The position numbers were made by a program, and so were the translations under genes. This document shows positions 39,660 to 49,045 of a stretch of 49,045 bases of DNA, one piece after another. The stretch is from Pseudomonadota bacterium (GTDB taxonomy: Bacteria > Pseudomonadota > Gammaproteobacteria > Burkholderiales > Burkholderiaceae_C). The first letter of the stretch is position 1; every line of letters begins with the position of its first letter. The stretch lies in NCBI GenBank assembly GCA_031119395.1, contig JAVHYA010000036.1, positions 1 to 49,045 of the forward strand, given 5' to 3'. The notes beneath the pieces are model-generated. The model ran no database searches and was not told the DNA's origin. It worked only from the letters and a program-made list of their open reading frames with translations.

Positions 39660-41407
39660 GCACCGGCCGCAGCGTTCGCTACACCACCTCTCCGCTGCTG
39701 GCGAGCAAGACGCCCGTGTGGCGCAGCAAGTTCATCGTCGCGGCCATCGGCTTCGGCTTCTGCGTGTTGGCCGGCCGCGCGGTGTACGTGCAGGTGATCG
39801 GCAACGACTTCTTCCAGCGCCAGGGGACGGTGCGCTTCGAGCGCACGCTGGAGCTGCCCGCCAACCGCGGCCGCATCCTCGACCGCAACGGCCTGATCCT
39901 CGCCTCGAGCGTGATCGCGCCCAGCGTCTGGGCCATTCCCGAGGACATCGAGCGCGGCAACCCCGAGACCACGGCCAAGCTGCGCCAGGTCGCCAAGCTG
40001 CTGGGCATGCCGCAGAAGGACCTGGACAAGAAGCTGGCCGACGAGGACAAGACCTTCGTCTGGATCCAGCGCCAGGTCGACGAGCCCATCGCCAAGCAGA
40101 TCGCCGCGCTGGGCATCAAGGGCCTGTACCAGACGCGCGAATACAAGCGCCAGTACCCCGAGGGCGAGGCCGCCGCGCACGTGGTCGGCTTCACCAACGT
40201 GGAAGACCACGGACAGGAAGGCATCGAGCTGGCCTTCGACAAGGCGCTGGGCGGCAAGGCCGGCTCGCAGCGCGTCATCAAGGACCGGCTGGGCCGCGTG
40301 ATCGAGGGCGTGGGCGAGCAGATCCCGCCCGTCGACGGCAAGGACATCCAGCTGTCGATCGACAGCAAGGTGCAGTTCTTCGCCTACCAGAAGCTGCGCG
40401 ACGCCGTCACCGCGCGCAAGGCCAAGGCGGGCAGCGTGGTGGTGCTCGATGCGGTCACCGGCGAGCTGCTGGCGCTGGCCAACTACCCGAGCTACGTGCC
40501 CGACAAGCGGCAGAACCTCACCGGCGAGCAGCTGCGCAACCGCGCGCTCACCGACGTCTTCGAGCCCGGCTCGACGATGAAGCCGATCACCGTCGCGATG
40601 GCGCTGGAGGCGGGCCGCGTGAAGCCGCAGACCATCATCGAGACCTCGCCCGGCCGCTACCAGCTCGGCGGCTTCACCATCAGCGACACGCACAACTACG
40701 GCGCGCTCACGGTACAGGGCGTGATCCAGAAGTCCAGCAACATCGGTGCGCTGAAGATCGCGCAGAAGATGAGCCCGCAGGAGATGTGGGACACCTTCAC
40801 CTCGCTGGGTTACGGCCAGAAGCCGCAGATCCAGTTTCCCGGTGCCGTCACCGGCCGCCTGCGCCCCTGGAAGAGCTGGAAGCCGGTCGAGCAGGCCACC
40901 ATGGCCTACGGCTACGGCATCTCGGCCTCGCTGCTGCAGATGGTGCACTCGTACACCTCCTTCGCGCACGATGGCCAGCTGATTCCCATGACCATGCTCA
41001 AGTCGCCCGACATGGCGACAGGCGTGCGCGTGTTCTCGCCGAGCACCGCGCTGGAGGTGCGCCGCATGCTGCAGATGGCGGCCGGCCCCGGCGGCACCGG
41101 GCCACTGGCGCAGACCGTGGGCTATTCGGTGGGCGGCAAGTCGGGCACCGCGCACAAGCAGGTCGGCAAGGGCTACGCGAGCAACAAGTACCGCGCCTGG
41201 TTCACCGGCATGGCGCCGATCGAGAAGCCGCGCATCATCGTCGGCGTGATGATCGACGAGCCCGGCGACGGCCGCTACTTCGGTGGCCTGGCCGCCGCGC
41301 CTGTGTTCAGCGAAGTCGTGCAGCAGACGTTGCGCATGATGAACGTGCCGCCGGACCTGGCCGTGAAGCCGCTCATCGTCACCCAGGGCGTGGACGAAAG
41401 CTTCTGA
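39656..41407 (+). CDS. ftsI: peptidoglycan D,D-transpeptidase FtsI (PBP3)
   Basis: A 583-residue septal class B penicillin-binding protein. N-terminal transmembrane helix (FIVAAIGFGFCVLAGRAVYV), pedestal domain (LPANRGRILDRNGLILASS), and a transpeptidase domain with SxxK at S306-TM-K309, SxN at S360-S-N362 and KSGT at 495-498. It crosslinks septal peptidoglycan with FtsW. The start overlaps ftsL (ATGA) and its stop overlaps murE by one base (TGATG). Confidence 0.96.
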   Translation: MSTGRSVRYTTSPLLASKTPVWRSKFIVAAIGFGFCVLAGRAVYVQVIGNDFFQRQGTVRFERTLELPANRGRILDRNGLILASSVIAPSVWAIPEDIERGNPETTAKLRQVAKLLGMPQKDLDKKLADEDKTFVWIQRQVDEPIAKQIAALGIKGLYQTREYKRQYPEGEAAAHVVGFTNVEDHGQEGIELAFDKALGGKAGSQRVIKDRLGRVIEGVGEQIPPVDGKDIQLSIDSKVQFFAYQKLRDAVTARKAKAGSVVVLDAVTGELLALANYPSYVPDKRQNLTGEQLRNRALTDVFEPGSTMKPITVAMALEAGRVKPQTIIETSPGRYQLGGFTISDTHNYGALTVQGVIQKSSNIGALKIAQKMSPQEMWDTFTSLGYGQKPQIQFPGAVTGRLRPWKSWKPVEQATMAYGYGISASLLQMVHSYTSFAHDGQLIPMTMLKSPDMATGVRVFSPSTALEVRRMLQMAAGPGGTGPLAQTVGYSVGGKSGTAHKQVGKGYASNKYRAWFTGMAPIEKPRIIVGVMIDEPGDGRYFGGLAAAPVFSEVVQQTLRMMNVPPDLAVKPLIVTQGVDESF

Positions 41408-42915
41408 TGGCGCTGACGCAGTTCCTCGCTCCCGAAGACGCCGCCGCCTGGCTGCGTGCGCGCGTGCGCGGCGCACTGCAGGCCGACAGCCGCGCGGTGC
41501 GCGCCGGCGACGGCTTCATCGCCTGGCCCGGTGCGGCCACCGACGGGCGCCGGCACGTGGCGGATGCGCTGGCGCAGGGCGCCGCCGCCTGCCTGGTCGA
41601 GCACGAGGGCGTGGAGGCGTTTGCCTTCGGCGGCGAGGCCATCGCGACCTACGCCGGACTCAAGGCCGCGACCGGCCCGGTCGCTGCGGCCTACTACGAG
41701 CAGCCCTCGCAGTCGCTCGACGTGCTGGCCGTCACCGGCACCAACGGCAAGACCTCCACCGCCTGGTGGCTGGCCGAATCGCTATCGAAAACAGAGCGCT
41801 TCGCGCAGGCCCCATGCGCCCTGGTGGGCACTTTGGGCATTGGAGTCCCGCCCGCGCTGACCTACACCGGGCTCACCACGCCCGACCCCGTCACCTTGCA
41901 GAAGGCCCTGCGCGATTTCGTTGCGCAGGGTTTCGGCGCCTGCGCGATCGAGGCCTCGTCCATCGGCCTGGCCGAGCGCCGGCTCGACGGCACGCGCATC
42001 GCGGTCGCCGTCTTCACCAACTTCACCCAGGACCACCTCGACTACCACGGCAGCATGGACGCCTACTGGCAGGCCAAGGCCGAGCTGTTCCGCTGGCCCG
42101 GCCTGCGCGCGGCGGTGGTCAACATCGACGACGTGCACGGCGCCTCGCTGGTCAAGGGCCTGCTCGACCAGGGCGCCGGCAACGGCCTGGACATCTGGAC
42201 GCTGTCGGCCGGCGCCTGCGCCGCCCGCCTGATGGCGCAGGACGTCGGCTACGGCGCGCAGGGCCTGCAGTTCACGGTGGTCGAGCGCGGCATGTCGCCG
42301 GCCCGGCTGAGCACCGGCCTGATCGGCGAATACAACGTGGCGAACCTGCTGGGCGTGATCGGCACCCTGCGCGCCCTGGGCATTTCGCTGAACGACGCCG
42401 TGGCCGCCTGCCGCGACCTGTCGAGCGTGCCCGGCCGGATGGAGCGCGTCAGCGAAGAGGGCGCGCCCCTGGCCGTCATCGACTACGCCCACACGCCCGA
42501 CGCGCTCGACAAGGCGCTGGCCGGCCTGCGCGCCTTCGCCGACCAGCGCGGCGGGCGGCTGTGGTGCGTGTTCGGCTGCGGCGGCGATCGCGACCCGATC
42601 AAGCGCCCCATGATGGCGGCGGTGGCCGAGGCGCGGGCCGACGTGGTGATGGTCACCAGCGACAACCCGCGCAGCGAGTCGCCCGACGCCATCATCAGCC
42701 AGATCCTGCGCGGCCTGTCGCGTCCCGAGGCGGCCCAGGTGCAGCCCGAGCGCGCGGCCGCCATCGCCGACGTGCTGGCGCAGGCCGATGCACGCGACGT
42801 GGTGCTCATCGCCGGCAAGGGCCACGAGGCCTACCAGGAGATCGCGGGCGTGCGCACGCCGTTCTCCGACCGCGATCAGGCCCGGGCCGCACTCGCACGC
42901 CGGAGGATGTCATGA
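41407..42915 (+). CDS. murE: UDP-MurNAc-tripeptide synthetase MurE (meso-DAP type)
   Basis: A 502-residue Mur ligase adding meso-diaminopimelate to UDP-MurNAc-L-Ala-D-Glu. The ATP loop is TGTNGKTS (110-117). The DNPR motif (TSDNPRSESP), which reads the DAP side chain, shows DAP rather than lysine specificity. VIDYAHTPDAL and the carbamylated Lys region are present. Residues about 125-144 (SLSKTERFAQAPCALVGTLG) are encoded by an inverted copy of the 56-bp repeat, in the loop after the P-loop helix and running into the conserved VGTLG strand. Confidence 0.95.
   Translation: MALTQFLAPEDAAAWLRARVRGALQADSRAVRAGDGFIAWPGAATDGRRHVADALAQGAAACLVEHEGVEAFAFGGEAIATYAGLKAATGPVAAAYYEQPSQSLDVLAVTGTNGKTSTAWWLAESLSKTERFAQAPCALVGTLGIGVPPALTYTGLTTPDPVTLQKALRDFVAQGFGACAIEASSIGLAERRLDGTRIAVAVFTNFTQDHLDYHGSMDAYWQAKAELFRWPGLRAAVVNIDDVHGASLVKGLLDQGAGNGLDIWTLSAGACAARLMAQDVGYGAQGLQFTVVERGMSPARLSTGLIGEYNVANLLGVIGTLRALGISLNDAVAACRDLSSVPGRMERVSEEGAPLAVIDYAHTPDALDKALAGLRAFADQRGGRLWCVFGCGGDRDPIKRPMMAAVAEARADVVMVTSDNPRSESPDAIISQILRGLSRPEAAQVQPERAAAIADVLAQADARDVVLIAGKGHEAYQEIAGVRTPFSDRDQARAALARRRMS
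41781..41836 (-). repeat. 56-bp GCTAT repeat, copy 6, inverted inside murE
   Basis: On the minus strand it starts CCAAAGTGCCCACCAGGGCG and ends GCTCTGTTTTCGATAGC, almost the same end as copy 3 (GCTATGGTTTCGATAGC). The length is again 56. It is read antisense, in a different frame from the copy inside rlmI. Confidence 0.72.
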
Positions 42916-44360
42916 GCGACAGCGTCATGTTCACCCTGGCACAGGCCGCGGCCTGGGTGCCGGGTGCGCGCCTCGTCGGCGATGGCGCAACGCCCGTCGC
43001 GCGCGTGCACACCGACACGCGCACGCTGGCCGCGGGCGACCTCTTCGTCGCGCTGCGCGGCGAGCGCTTCGATGCCAACGACTTCCTGGCCGAGGCCAAG
43101 GCGCGCGGCGCCGTCGCTGCCGTGGCGCACCATGGCCTGGCACAGGCCGGCCTGCCGGGCCTGGAAGTGCCCGACTCGCTGGCCGCGCTGGGCGCCATCG
43201 CCCACGGCTGGCGTGCGCAGTTCGAGCTGCCGCTGATCGCCGTGACCGGCAGCAACGGCAAGACCACCGTGACGCAGATGATCGCCTCGGTGCTGCGCAC
43301 CGCCGCAGGCGAGCGCAGCCTGGCCACGGCCGGCAATTTCAACAACGAAGTCGGCGTGCCGCTCACCCTGCTGCGCCTGCGCGCCCGCCACAGCCTGGCG
43401 GTGGTCGAACTCGGGATGAACCACCCCGGCGAGATCGCCCGCCTGGCGGCGATGGCGCGGCCGACCATCGCCCTGGTCAACAACGCCCAGCGTGAACACC
43501 AGGAGTTCATGGCGACGGTCGAGGCCGTGGCCCGCGAGAACGGCTCCGTGTTCGTCGCGCTGCCCGAGAACGGCACGGCCGTCTTCCCGCACGGCGACGC
43601 CTACTCCCTGCTGTGGGAGGAACTGGCGCGCGAAGGCGGGCCACGCCGCTGCATGAGCTTCGGCAGCTCGCCCGACGCGGACGTGTCGCTGGCATCCGCC
43701 GAATGGCAGGGCGATGCCTGGCAGTTCGAGGCCCGCACCCCCATCGGCCACGTGCAGGCACGGCTGCGCATCGCCGGGCGCCACAACGTGCACAACGCGC
43801 TGGCGGTGGTGGCCTGTGCCATGGCCGCCGGCGTGTCGCTCGACGAGATCGGGCGCGGCCTCTCGGCCTTCGAGCCGGTCAAGGGCCGTTCGCGCAGCCA
43901 GCAGTTCGCTCGCGCCGGGATGGCGCCGCTCACCCTGGTCGACGACACCTACAACGCCAATCCCGACTCGGTTCGCGCCGCCATCGACGTGCTGGCCGAA
44001 CTGCCGGCGCCGCGCCTGCTGGTGCTCGGCGACATGGGCGAGGTGGGCGACCAGGGCCCGCGCTTCCATGCCGAGGTGGGCGACTGGGCACGCATCCGCG
44101 GGCTCGATGCCCTCTACGCGCTGGGCGATGCCACGCCGCACGCGGTCGACGTCTTCAACGCCGGCAGCCCGTCGTCCGAGGGACGGCATTTCGACAGCAT
44201 CGAGGCGCTCAATGCCGCGGTGCTCGCGCGCCTGCCCACCACCGCCAGCCTGGTGGTCAAGGGCTCGCGCTTCATGAAGATGGAGCGCGTCGTGCAGTCC
44301 GTGACCGCACAGCTCGCGCCGCCACCACAAGAACAGAAGGAGGCCGGCCATGCTGCATGA
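42912..44360 (+). CDS. murF: UDP-MurNAc-pentapeptide synthetase MurF
   Basis: A 482-residue Mur ligase that adds D-Ala-D-Ala to the tripeptide. ATP loop AVTGSNGKTTVTQMIAS; FNNEVGVPLTLLRL and ELGMNHPGEI typical of MurF; DDTYNANPDSVRAAIDVL and LGDMGEVG in the C-terminal domain. It overlaps murE by ATGA and is followed by mraY after 15 bp. Confidence 0.96.
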   Translation: MSDSVMFTLAQAAAWVPGARLVGDGATPVARVHTDTRTLAAGDLFVALRGERFDANDFLAEAKARGAVAAVAHHGLAQAGLPGLEVPDSLAALGAIAHGWRAQFELPLIAVTGSNGKTTVTQMIASVLRTAAGERSLATAGNFNNEVGVPLTLLRLRARHSLAVVELGMNHPGEIARLAAMARPTIALVNNAQREHQEFMATVEAVARENGSVFVALPENGTAVFPHGDAYSLLWEELAREGGPRRCMSFGSSPDADVSLASAEWQGDAWQFEARTPIGHVQARLRIAGRHNVHNALAVVACAMAAGVSLDEIGRGLSAFEPVKGRSRSQQFARAGMAPLTLVDDTYNANPDSVRAAIDVLAELPAPRLLVLGDMGEVGDQGPRFHAEVGDWARIRGLDALYALGDATPHAVDVFNAGSPSSEGRHFDSIEALNAAVLARLPTTASLVVKGSRFMKMERVVQSVTAQLAPPPQEQKEAGHAA

Positions 44361-44375
44361 CGACGGCACGCCCAC

Positions 44376-45554
44376 ATGCTGATGAGCCTGGCCCAATGGC
44401 TGCAGACGCTCTCGCCCGAGTTCGGGTTCCTGCGCGTGTTCCAGTACCTCACCTTCCGTGCCCTGATGGCGGCGCTCACGGCGCTGCTGATCGGGCTGGC
44501 GGTGGGGCCCTATGCGATCCGCCGGCTCACTGCGCTGAAGATCGGCCAGCCGGTGCGCGGCTACGGCATGGAGACGCACCTGACGAAGAGCGGCACGCCC
44601 ACCATGGGTGGCGTGCTCGTGCTGTTCTCGATCGCCTTCGCCACGCTGTTGTGGTTCGACCTGTCGAACCGCTTCGTCTGGATCGTGCTGTGGGTCACGC
44701 TGGGCTTCGGCGCCATCGGCTGGGTGGACGACTGGCGCAAGGTGGTGCGCAAGGATCCCGAGGGCATGCGCTCCCGCGAGAAGTACATGTGGCAGTCGAT
44801 CGTCGGCCTGGTCGCCGCCTTCTACCTGCTCTTCAGCATCTCCGAGAGCTCGAACTGGCGTGTGATGGAGTTGTTCGTGAACTGGGTGCGCTCGGGCTTC
44901 GCGCTGGACTTCCCGCCCAAGATCAACCTCATCGTGCCCTTCTTCAAGGAAGTGAGCTATCCGCTGGGCGGCATCGGCTTCGTCATCCTCACCTACCTGG
45001 TGATCGTGGGCGCCAGCAACGCCGTCAACCTCACCGATGGGCTGGACGGCCTGGCGATCATGCCGGTGGTGATGGTCGGCTCGGCGCTGGGCGTGTTCGC
45101 CTATGTCACGGGCAGCTCGGTCTACGCGCGCTACCTGCTGTTCCCGCACATCCCGGGATCGGGCGAACTGCTGGTGTTCTGCTCGGCCATGGCCGGCGCG
45201 GGCCTGGCCTTCCTGTGGTTCAACACGCACCCGGCGCAGGTGTTCATGGGCGACGTGGGCGCGCTGGCGCTGGGCGGCGCGCTGGGCACCATCGCCATCA
45301 TCGTGCGCCAGGAGATCGTGTTCTTCGTGATGGGCGGCATCTTCGTGGTCGAGGCCATCTCGGTGATGGCACAGGTCAGTTACTTCAAATACACGAAGAA
45401 GCGTTACGGCGAGGGCCGGCGGGTCCTGAAGATGGCACCCTTGCACCACCACTTCGAGAAGAGCGGCTGGCGCGAGACCCAGGTGGTCGTGCGCTTCTGG
45501 ATCATCACCATGCTGCTGTGCCTGGTCGGTCTGTCCACGCTGAAGCTGCGCTGA
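44376..45554 (+). CDS. mraY: phospho-MurNAc-pentapeptide transferase MraY
   Basis: A 392-residue polytopic enzyme making lipid I from UDP-MurNAc-pentapeptide and undecaprenyl phosphate. Signature segments: [20 protein letters not shown] (with the catalytic DD pair), [26 protein letters not shown] and [20 protein letters not shown]. About ten transmembrane helices. ATG 44376 is used; ATG 44382 is an alternative. Confidence 0.96.
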   Translation: MLMSLAQWLQTLSPEFGFLRVFQYLTFRALMAALTALLIGLAVGPYAIRRLTALKIGQPVRGYGMETHLTKSGTPTMGGVLVLFSIAFATLLWFDLSNRFVWIVLWVTLGFGAIGWVDDWRKVVRKDPEGMRSREKYMWQSIVGLVAAFYLLFSISESSNWRVMELFVNWVRSGFALDFPPKINLIVPFFKEVSYPLGGIGFVILTYLVIVGASNAVNLTDGLDGLAIMPVVMVGSALGVFAYVTGSSVYARYLLFPHIPGSGELLVFCSAMAGAGLAFLWFNTHPAQVFMGDVGALALGGALGTIAIIVRQEIVFFVMGGIFVVEAISVMAQVSYFKYTKKRYGEGRRVLKMAPLHHHFEKSGWRETQVVVRFWIITMLLCLVGLSTLKLR

Positions 45555-45558
45555 ACCG

Positions 45559-47595
45559 ATGAAGCATCTGCACGACCTCCCCGTCCTCATCCTGGGCCTC
45601 GGCGCGTCCGGCCTGGCGATGGCGCGCTGGTGCGCGCGGCACGGGGCGCAGGTCACCGTGGCCGACACGCGCGAGGCACCGCCGCAACTGGCCGTGCTGC
45701 GCGAGGAACTGCCGCAGGTGCGGTTCGTCGGCGGCCCGTTCACCGCCGCCCTGATCGATGGCACGGCCATCCGTGCCGTCTACCGTTCGCCGGGCCTGTC
45801 GCCGGCGACGGTGGCGCCGGTGGTCGATGCGGCCCGCGCCGTGGGCCTGGTGGTCGGCGGCGAACTCGACCTCTTCGCGCAGGCGCTGCGCGACCTGCAT
45901 GCGGCGCGCGTCGAAGCCGCGCAGGCGGCCGACCCGGCCGTCGTCGCGCACGACGCAGGCATCGAGCCCACAGGCCCTGCCGAGACGCCCGCCGCGCCAG
46001 CGGCCGAGCCGGACACCATCCCGGCCCCGTCCGCGTCGCAGGAAGAAGAAATCCCCGCCGCGGCGAAGACCGAGCCCTTGCCTGTGCAGGACGAACTCGC
46101 GCCGGGCGCTGCGGACGAATCTGCCGCGCCCACGGACGAGGCGCACGAGGCCGAGCGCGGCACGCAGGACGCCGATCCCCTCGTCGCCGCGCAGGCCGAA
46201 GCCGCTCGGCAGGATCCCGCGCTCGCCATCCCGGCGCCCGTGCCGGCGGCAGCCGCACCGGTCGAAGCGGCCACGTCCGGCGCCTACGTGCCCAGGGCCG
46301 CGCGCGAAGCGGCCGAATTCGTGGCGCGCATCGCCGAGCTGTCCACCCCGGCCGCGCTGGCGCAGGCAGAAGAAGAGCCTGCCCCGGCGCCGGCCGTGGT
46401 CGTCGCGGCGCCCCCGGCTCCGGTCGGTTACACGCCGGCCGTGCTCGCCATCACCGGCACCAACGGCAAGACCACCGTCACCTCGCTCACGGCCCAGTTG
46501 GTCGAGCACGCCGGCAAGTCCGTGGCCGTGGCCGGCAACATCGGCCCCACGCTGCTCGACACCCTGAGCGCGCACATCGATGCCGACACGCTGCCGCAGG
46601 TGTGGGTGCTCGAGCTCTCCAGCTTCCAGCTCGAGGGCGTGCAGGGCTTCGAACCCACGGCCGCCACCGTGCTCAACATCACGCAGGACCACCTCGACTG
46701 GCATGGCGACATGGCGAGCTATGCCGGCGCCAAGGCACGCATCTTCGGGCAGAAGGGCCTCATGGTGCTCAACCGCGACGATGCGGCGGTCATGGCCATG
46801 CTGCCGGCGCCGCTCAAGGCCAGGCTGCAGAAGCCGGTGGTGCGTGCGCACCTGACCTTCGGCGCCGACCTGCCGCAGCGCCCGGGCGACTTCGGCATCG
46901 AACGCATCAACGGCATGGCCTGGCTGGTGCGAGCCCACGAGGCCGACGAGACGCAGAAGCGCAAGCGCGGCGCCGTGCAGGAAGAGGACATCCATCTGCA
47001 GCGCCTGATGCCCGCCGACGCGCTGCGCATCCGTGGCCAGCACAACGCGCTCAACGCGCTGGCAGCGCTCGCCCTTGCGGTGTCCGCCGGCTGCCCGATG
47101 GGCCCGATGCTCTACGGCCTGCGCGAATACCGCGGCGAACCGCACCGCGTCGAGCCCGTCGCGATCATCGACGGCGTCGAGTTCTTCGACGACAGCAAGG
47201 GCACCAACGTGGGCGCGACCGCGGCGGCGCTGCTGGGCCTCGGGGTGGACCGGAAGGTCATCGTCATCCTGGGGGGCGAGGGCAAGGGGCAGGATTTCTC
47301 GCCGCTGGCCGATCCGGTTCGGCGCTTCGCGCGTGCCGTGGTGCTGATCGGCCGCGACGCACCGGTCATCGAGACCGCGCTCGCGGACGCCGGCGTGCCG
47401 CTGCTGCATGCGCCCGACATGGACGAGGCCGTGGCCACCGCCGCCCGCCGCGCGCACGCCGGCGACGCCGTGCTGCTCTCGCCGGCCTGCGCCAGCTTCG
47501 ACATGTTCAAGGACTACGCGCACCGCGCCGAAGTGTTCCGCGCCGCCGTCGAGGCACTGCAGGACGCGCCCGCCCGAGGAGTTCTCCAATCATGA
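45559..47595 (+). CDS. murD: UDP-MurNAc-alanine D-glutamate ligase MurD with long linker insert
   Basis: A 678-residue MurD, against about 440-460 usually. Domain 1 ([20 protein letters not shown] ... [10 protein letters not shown]) ends near residue 110. Residues 113-290 (nt 45895-46428) are an acidic Ala/Pro/Glu-rich, probably disordered linker, where E. coli MurD has about ten residues. Domain 2 then starts with [14 protein letters not shown] (298-309). The ligase parts are intact ([53 protein letters not shown]). A second small insertion (about 466-490, [18 protein letters not shown]) occurs later. It overlaps ftsW by ATGA. The catalytic parts suggest full activity. Confidence 0.95.
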   Translation: MKHLHDLPVLILGLGASGLAMARWCARHGAQVTVADTREAPPQLAVLREELPQVRFVGGPFTAALIDGTAIRAVYRSPGLSPATVAPVVDAARAVGLVVGGELDLFAQALRDLHAARVEAAQAADPAVVAHDAGIEPTGPAETPAAPAAEPDTIPAPSASQEEEIPAAAKTEPLPVQDELAPGAADESAAPTDEAHEAERGTQDADPLVAAQAEAARQDPALAIPAPVPAAAAPVEAATSGAYVPRAAREAAEFVARIAELSTPAALAQAEEEPAPAPAVVVAAPPAPVGYTPAVLAITGTNGKTTVTSLTAQLVEHAGKSVAVAGNIGPTLLDTLSAHIDADTLPQVWVLELSSFQLEGVQGFEPTAATVLNITQDHLDWHGDMASYAGAKARIFGQKGLMVLNRDDAAVMAMLPAPLKARLQKPVVRAHLTFGADLPQRPGDFGIERINGMAWLVRAHEADETQKRKRGAVQEEDIHLQRLMPADALRIRGQHNALNALAALALAVSAGCPMGPMLYGLREYRGEPHRVEPVAIIDGVEFFDDSKGTNVGATAAALLGLGVDRKVIVILGGEGKGQDFSPLADPVRRFARAVVLIGRDAPVIETALADAGVPLLHAPDMDEAVATAARRAHAGDAVLLSPACASFDMFKDYAHRAEVFRAAVEALQDAPARGVLQS

Positions 47596-48893
47596 GCAGT
47601 ACCCCCGCCGGCGCCACCCCCAACCCGACCGCCGGCCGATTCGGCGGCTGGTTCCGCCGTGCCGCCAAGAGCGGCATGGATGCGCTGCCCATGCACCTGC
47701 CGGTGCGCCTGGGCGGCGGCGACTTCACGCAGACCAAGGCCGCGCCGGTGCGCGTGCTCGGCTTCGACCAGGCCATGCTGTGGGTGGTCGTCGCGCTGCT
47801 GGCCTGGGGCTTCGTGATGGTGTATTCGGCCTCCATCGCGCTGGGCGACAACCCGCGCTTCGCGCGCGCCAACTACAGCCAGTTCTTCTTCGTCGTGCGG
47901 CACGGCGCCTTCATCGCCATCGCCTTCGTGGCCGGCCTGCTGGCCTTCCAGGTGCCCATGCGCATCTGGGAGCGCGTCGCGCCCTGGCTGTTCATCATCT
48001 CGATCCTGCTGCTGGTGCTGGTGCTCGTGCCGCACATCGGCCGCGTGGTCAACGGCGCGCGCCGCTGGCTGCCGCTGGGCATCATGAACTTCCAGCCGTC
48101 GGAACTGGCCAAGCTGGCGATGGTGCTCTACGCCGCCAGCTACATGGTGCGCAAGATGGAGATCAAGGAACGCTTCTTCCGCGCCGTCGCGCCGATGGGC
48201 ATCGCCGTGTTCGTGATCGGCATGCTGCTGCTGGCCGAGCCGGACATGGGCGCGTTCATGGTGATCGCCGTGATCGCCATGGGCATCCTCTTCCTGGGCG
48301 GCGTCAACGCGCGCATGTTCTTCGTGATCGCGACGCTGGTGGTGGCGGCTTTCGCGCTCATCATCGCGACCAGCCAGTTCCGGCGCGAGCGCATCTTCGC
48401 GTACCTCGACCCCTTCAGCGAGGAGCATGCGCTGGGCAAGGGCTACCAGCTCTCGCACGCGCTGATCGCCATCGGCCGCGGCGAGATCTTCGGCGTCGGC
48501 CTGGGCGGCAGCGTCGAGAAGCTGCACTGGCTGCCCGAGGCGCACACCGACTTCCTGCTGGCCGTGCTGGGCGAGGAGTTCGGGCTCGTCGGCGTGCTGC
48601 TCATCATCGTCCTCTTCCTCTGGCTCACGCGCCGCATCATGCACATCGGCCGCCAGGCGATCGCGCTGGACCGCGTGTTCGCCGGCCTCACGGCCCAGGG
48701 CGTGGGCATCTGGATCGGCTTCCAGGCCTTCATCAACGTGGGCGTGAACCTCGGTGCGCTCCCGACCAAGGGCCTGGGCCTGCCGCTCATGAGCTTCGGC
48801 GGCTCGGCGATGCTGATGGACCTGATCGCGCTCGCACTCGTGCTGCGGGTGGACTACGAGAACCGTGTGCTGATGCGCGGAGGTCGCGTATGA
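47592..48893 (+). CDS. ftsW: septal peptidoglycan glycosyltransferase FtsW
   Basis: A 433-residue SEDS-family polymerase of lipid II at the septum. Ten or so transmembrane helices after a 55-residue cytoplasmic N terminus. Markers: [78 protein letters not shown] and [16 protein letters not shown]. It works with FtsI. ATGA overlaps with murD upstream and murG downstream. Confidence 0.96.
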   Translation: MSSTPAGATPNPTAGRFGGWFRRAAKSGMDALPMHLPVRLGGGDFTQTKAAPVRVLGFDQAMLWVVVALLAWGFVMVYSASIALGDNPRFARANYSQFFFVVRHGAFIAIAFVAGLLAFQVPMRIWERVAPWLFIISILLLVLVLVPHIGRVVNGARRWLPLGIMNFQPSELAKLAMVLYAASYMVRKMEIKERFFRAVAPMGIAVFVIGMLLLAEPDMGAFMVIAVIAMGILFLGGVNARMFFVIATLVVAAFALIIATSQFRRERIFAYLDPFSEEHALGKGYQLSHALIAIGRGEIFGVGLGGSVEKLHWLPEAHTDFLLAVLGEEFGLVGVLLIIVLFLWLTRRIMHIGRQAIALDRVFAGLTAQGVGIWIGFQAFINVGVNLGALPTKGLGLPLMSFGGSAMLMDLIALALVLRVDYENRVLMRGGRV

Positions 48894-49045
48894 GCGCGAC
48901 CGTGGTGCTCGCGCAGGCTTCCCTCCCCCGGATGGGGGAGGGCCAGGGTGGGGGCGAGCCCATGTCGGCACGAAGTGCAGCGCCGAAGGCGACTGCCCTG
49001 GTCATGGCCGGTGGGACCGGCGGCCACATCTTCCCCGGCCTGGCC
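48890..49045 (+). CDS. murG: UDP-GlcNAc transferase MurG, N-terminal end (partial)
   Basis: Only 52 residues are visible before the window ends. [14 protein letters not shown] (39-52) is the MurG glycine loop that places lipid I. MurG makes lipid II. The ATG at 48890 overlaps ftsW (ATGA), but the first 24 residues ([16 protein letters not shown]) are translated from a hairpin repeat and do not look like MurG; a second in-frame ATG at 48962, preceded by a G-rich stretch, starts [18 protein letters not shown] and is a more usual N terminus. Confidence 0.9.
   Translation, partial: MSATVVLAQASLPRMGEGQGGGEPMSARSAAPKATALVMAGGTGGHIFPGLA
48919..48958. repeat. hairpin repeat in the 5' part of murG
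   Basis: CCCTCCCCC (48921-48929) pairs perfectly with GGGGGAGGG (48934-48942) around GGAT, followed by CCAGGGTGGGGGCGAG. The unit resembles a C-rich/G-rich hairpin repeat common between genes in Comamonadaceae, as I recall them. Confidence 0.65.

Noticed and set aside
45630-47590. Second long frame within murD
   Set aside because: It is an out-of-frame shadow of murD that joins the ftsW frame only because no stop intervenes.
1-49045. CRISPR arrays, rRNA, tRNA, insertion sequences or prophage
   Set aside because: No regularly spaced repeats, no cloverleaf or rRNA-like sequence, and no transposase, integrase (other than XerC) or phage structural genes were seen.

Overview
The window is very GC-rich, densely coding DNA from a betaproteobacterium, most likely Burkholderiales, family Comamonadaceae (Variovorax/Acidovorax-like). 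The basis is the dcw order mraZ-rsmH-ftsL-ftsI-murE-murF-mraY-murD-ftsW-murG, a DksA lacking most zinc-finger cysteines, hslVU, the dapF-DUF484-xerC block, and short dispersed repeats of a style I associate with Comamonadaceae. I see no rRNA, tRNA, CRISPR, phage or transposase.

Layout. 1-2.3 kb: the end of a TpsB/FhaC-type outer-membrane transporter, then a small unknown gene and two lipoproteins. 2.3-9.7 kb: an M48 metalloprotease, a DUF898 membrane protein, a GAF hybrid histidine kinase, a CorA transporter and a cytosine-deaminase-like amidohydrolase. 9.7-24.2 kb: a regulatory and stress island with a YgaP-like membrane protein, a VOC protein, a LysR regulator, a universal stress protein, a triple-BON protein, an alanine-rich periplasmic protein, an OTCase-like fragment, a Cys-less CRP/FNR protein, a response regulator with a hybrid kinase, a flavodoxin-like protein, an HtrA-type protease, a short DksA/TraR protein and a true Cys-containing FNR. 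Seven FNR/Anr-type dyads (TTGNN-N4-NNCAA) lie in its gaps, each about 40-43 bp before a plausible -10. I read it as a low-oxygen survival regulon comparable in content to the low-oxygen-activated (lxa) locus of Burkholderia cenocepacia. 24.3-31.6 kb: nucleoside deaminase, dkgB with a divergent LysR gene, an I78-type lipoprotein, then the tight block dapF / DUF484 / YdcF-like / xerC / rlmI. 31.8-37.6 kb: a histidine-rich COG0523 GTPase, dksA with a strongly structured leader, a STAS protein and hslV-hslU. 37.9 kb to the end: the dcw cell-wall and division cluster, cut inside murG.

How it works together. The dcw genes are almost all coupled by ATGA-type overlaps and sit behind an AGTG array with 10-bp period that fits a MraZ operator. 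The island pairs an oxygen sensor (FNR) with its probable target boxes and with effectors for stress, redox and envelope maintenance.

Most unusual: (i) the seven-box FNR island; (ii) a 56-bp repeat family present between genes but also inside dapF, rlmI and murE; (iii) a hairpin repeat in the 5' coding part of murG; (iv) a linker of about 180 residues in MurD; (v) a protein resembling the nitrile-hydratase-like leader (NHLP) family; (vi) an OTCase-like fragment without the carbamoyl-phosphate motif. All assignments come from reading the sequence; no database search was run.
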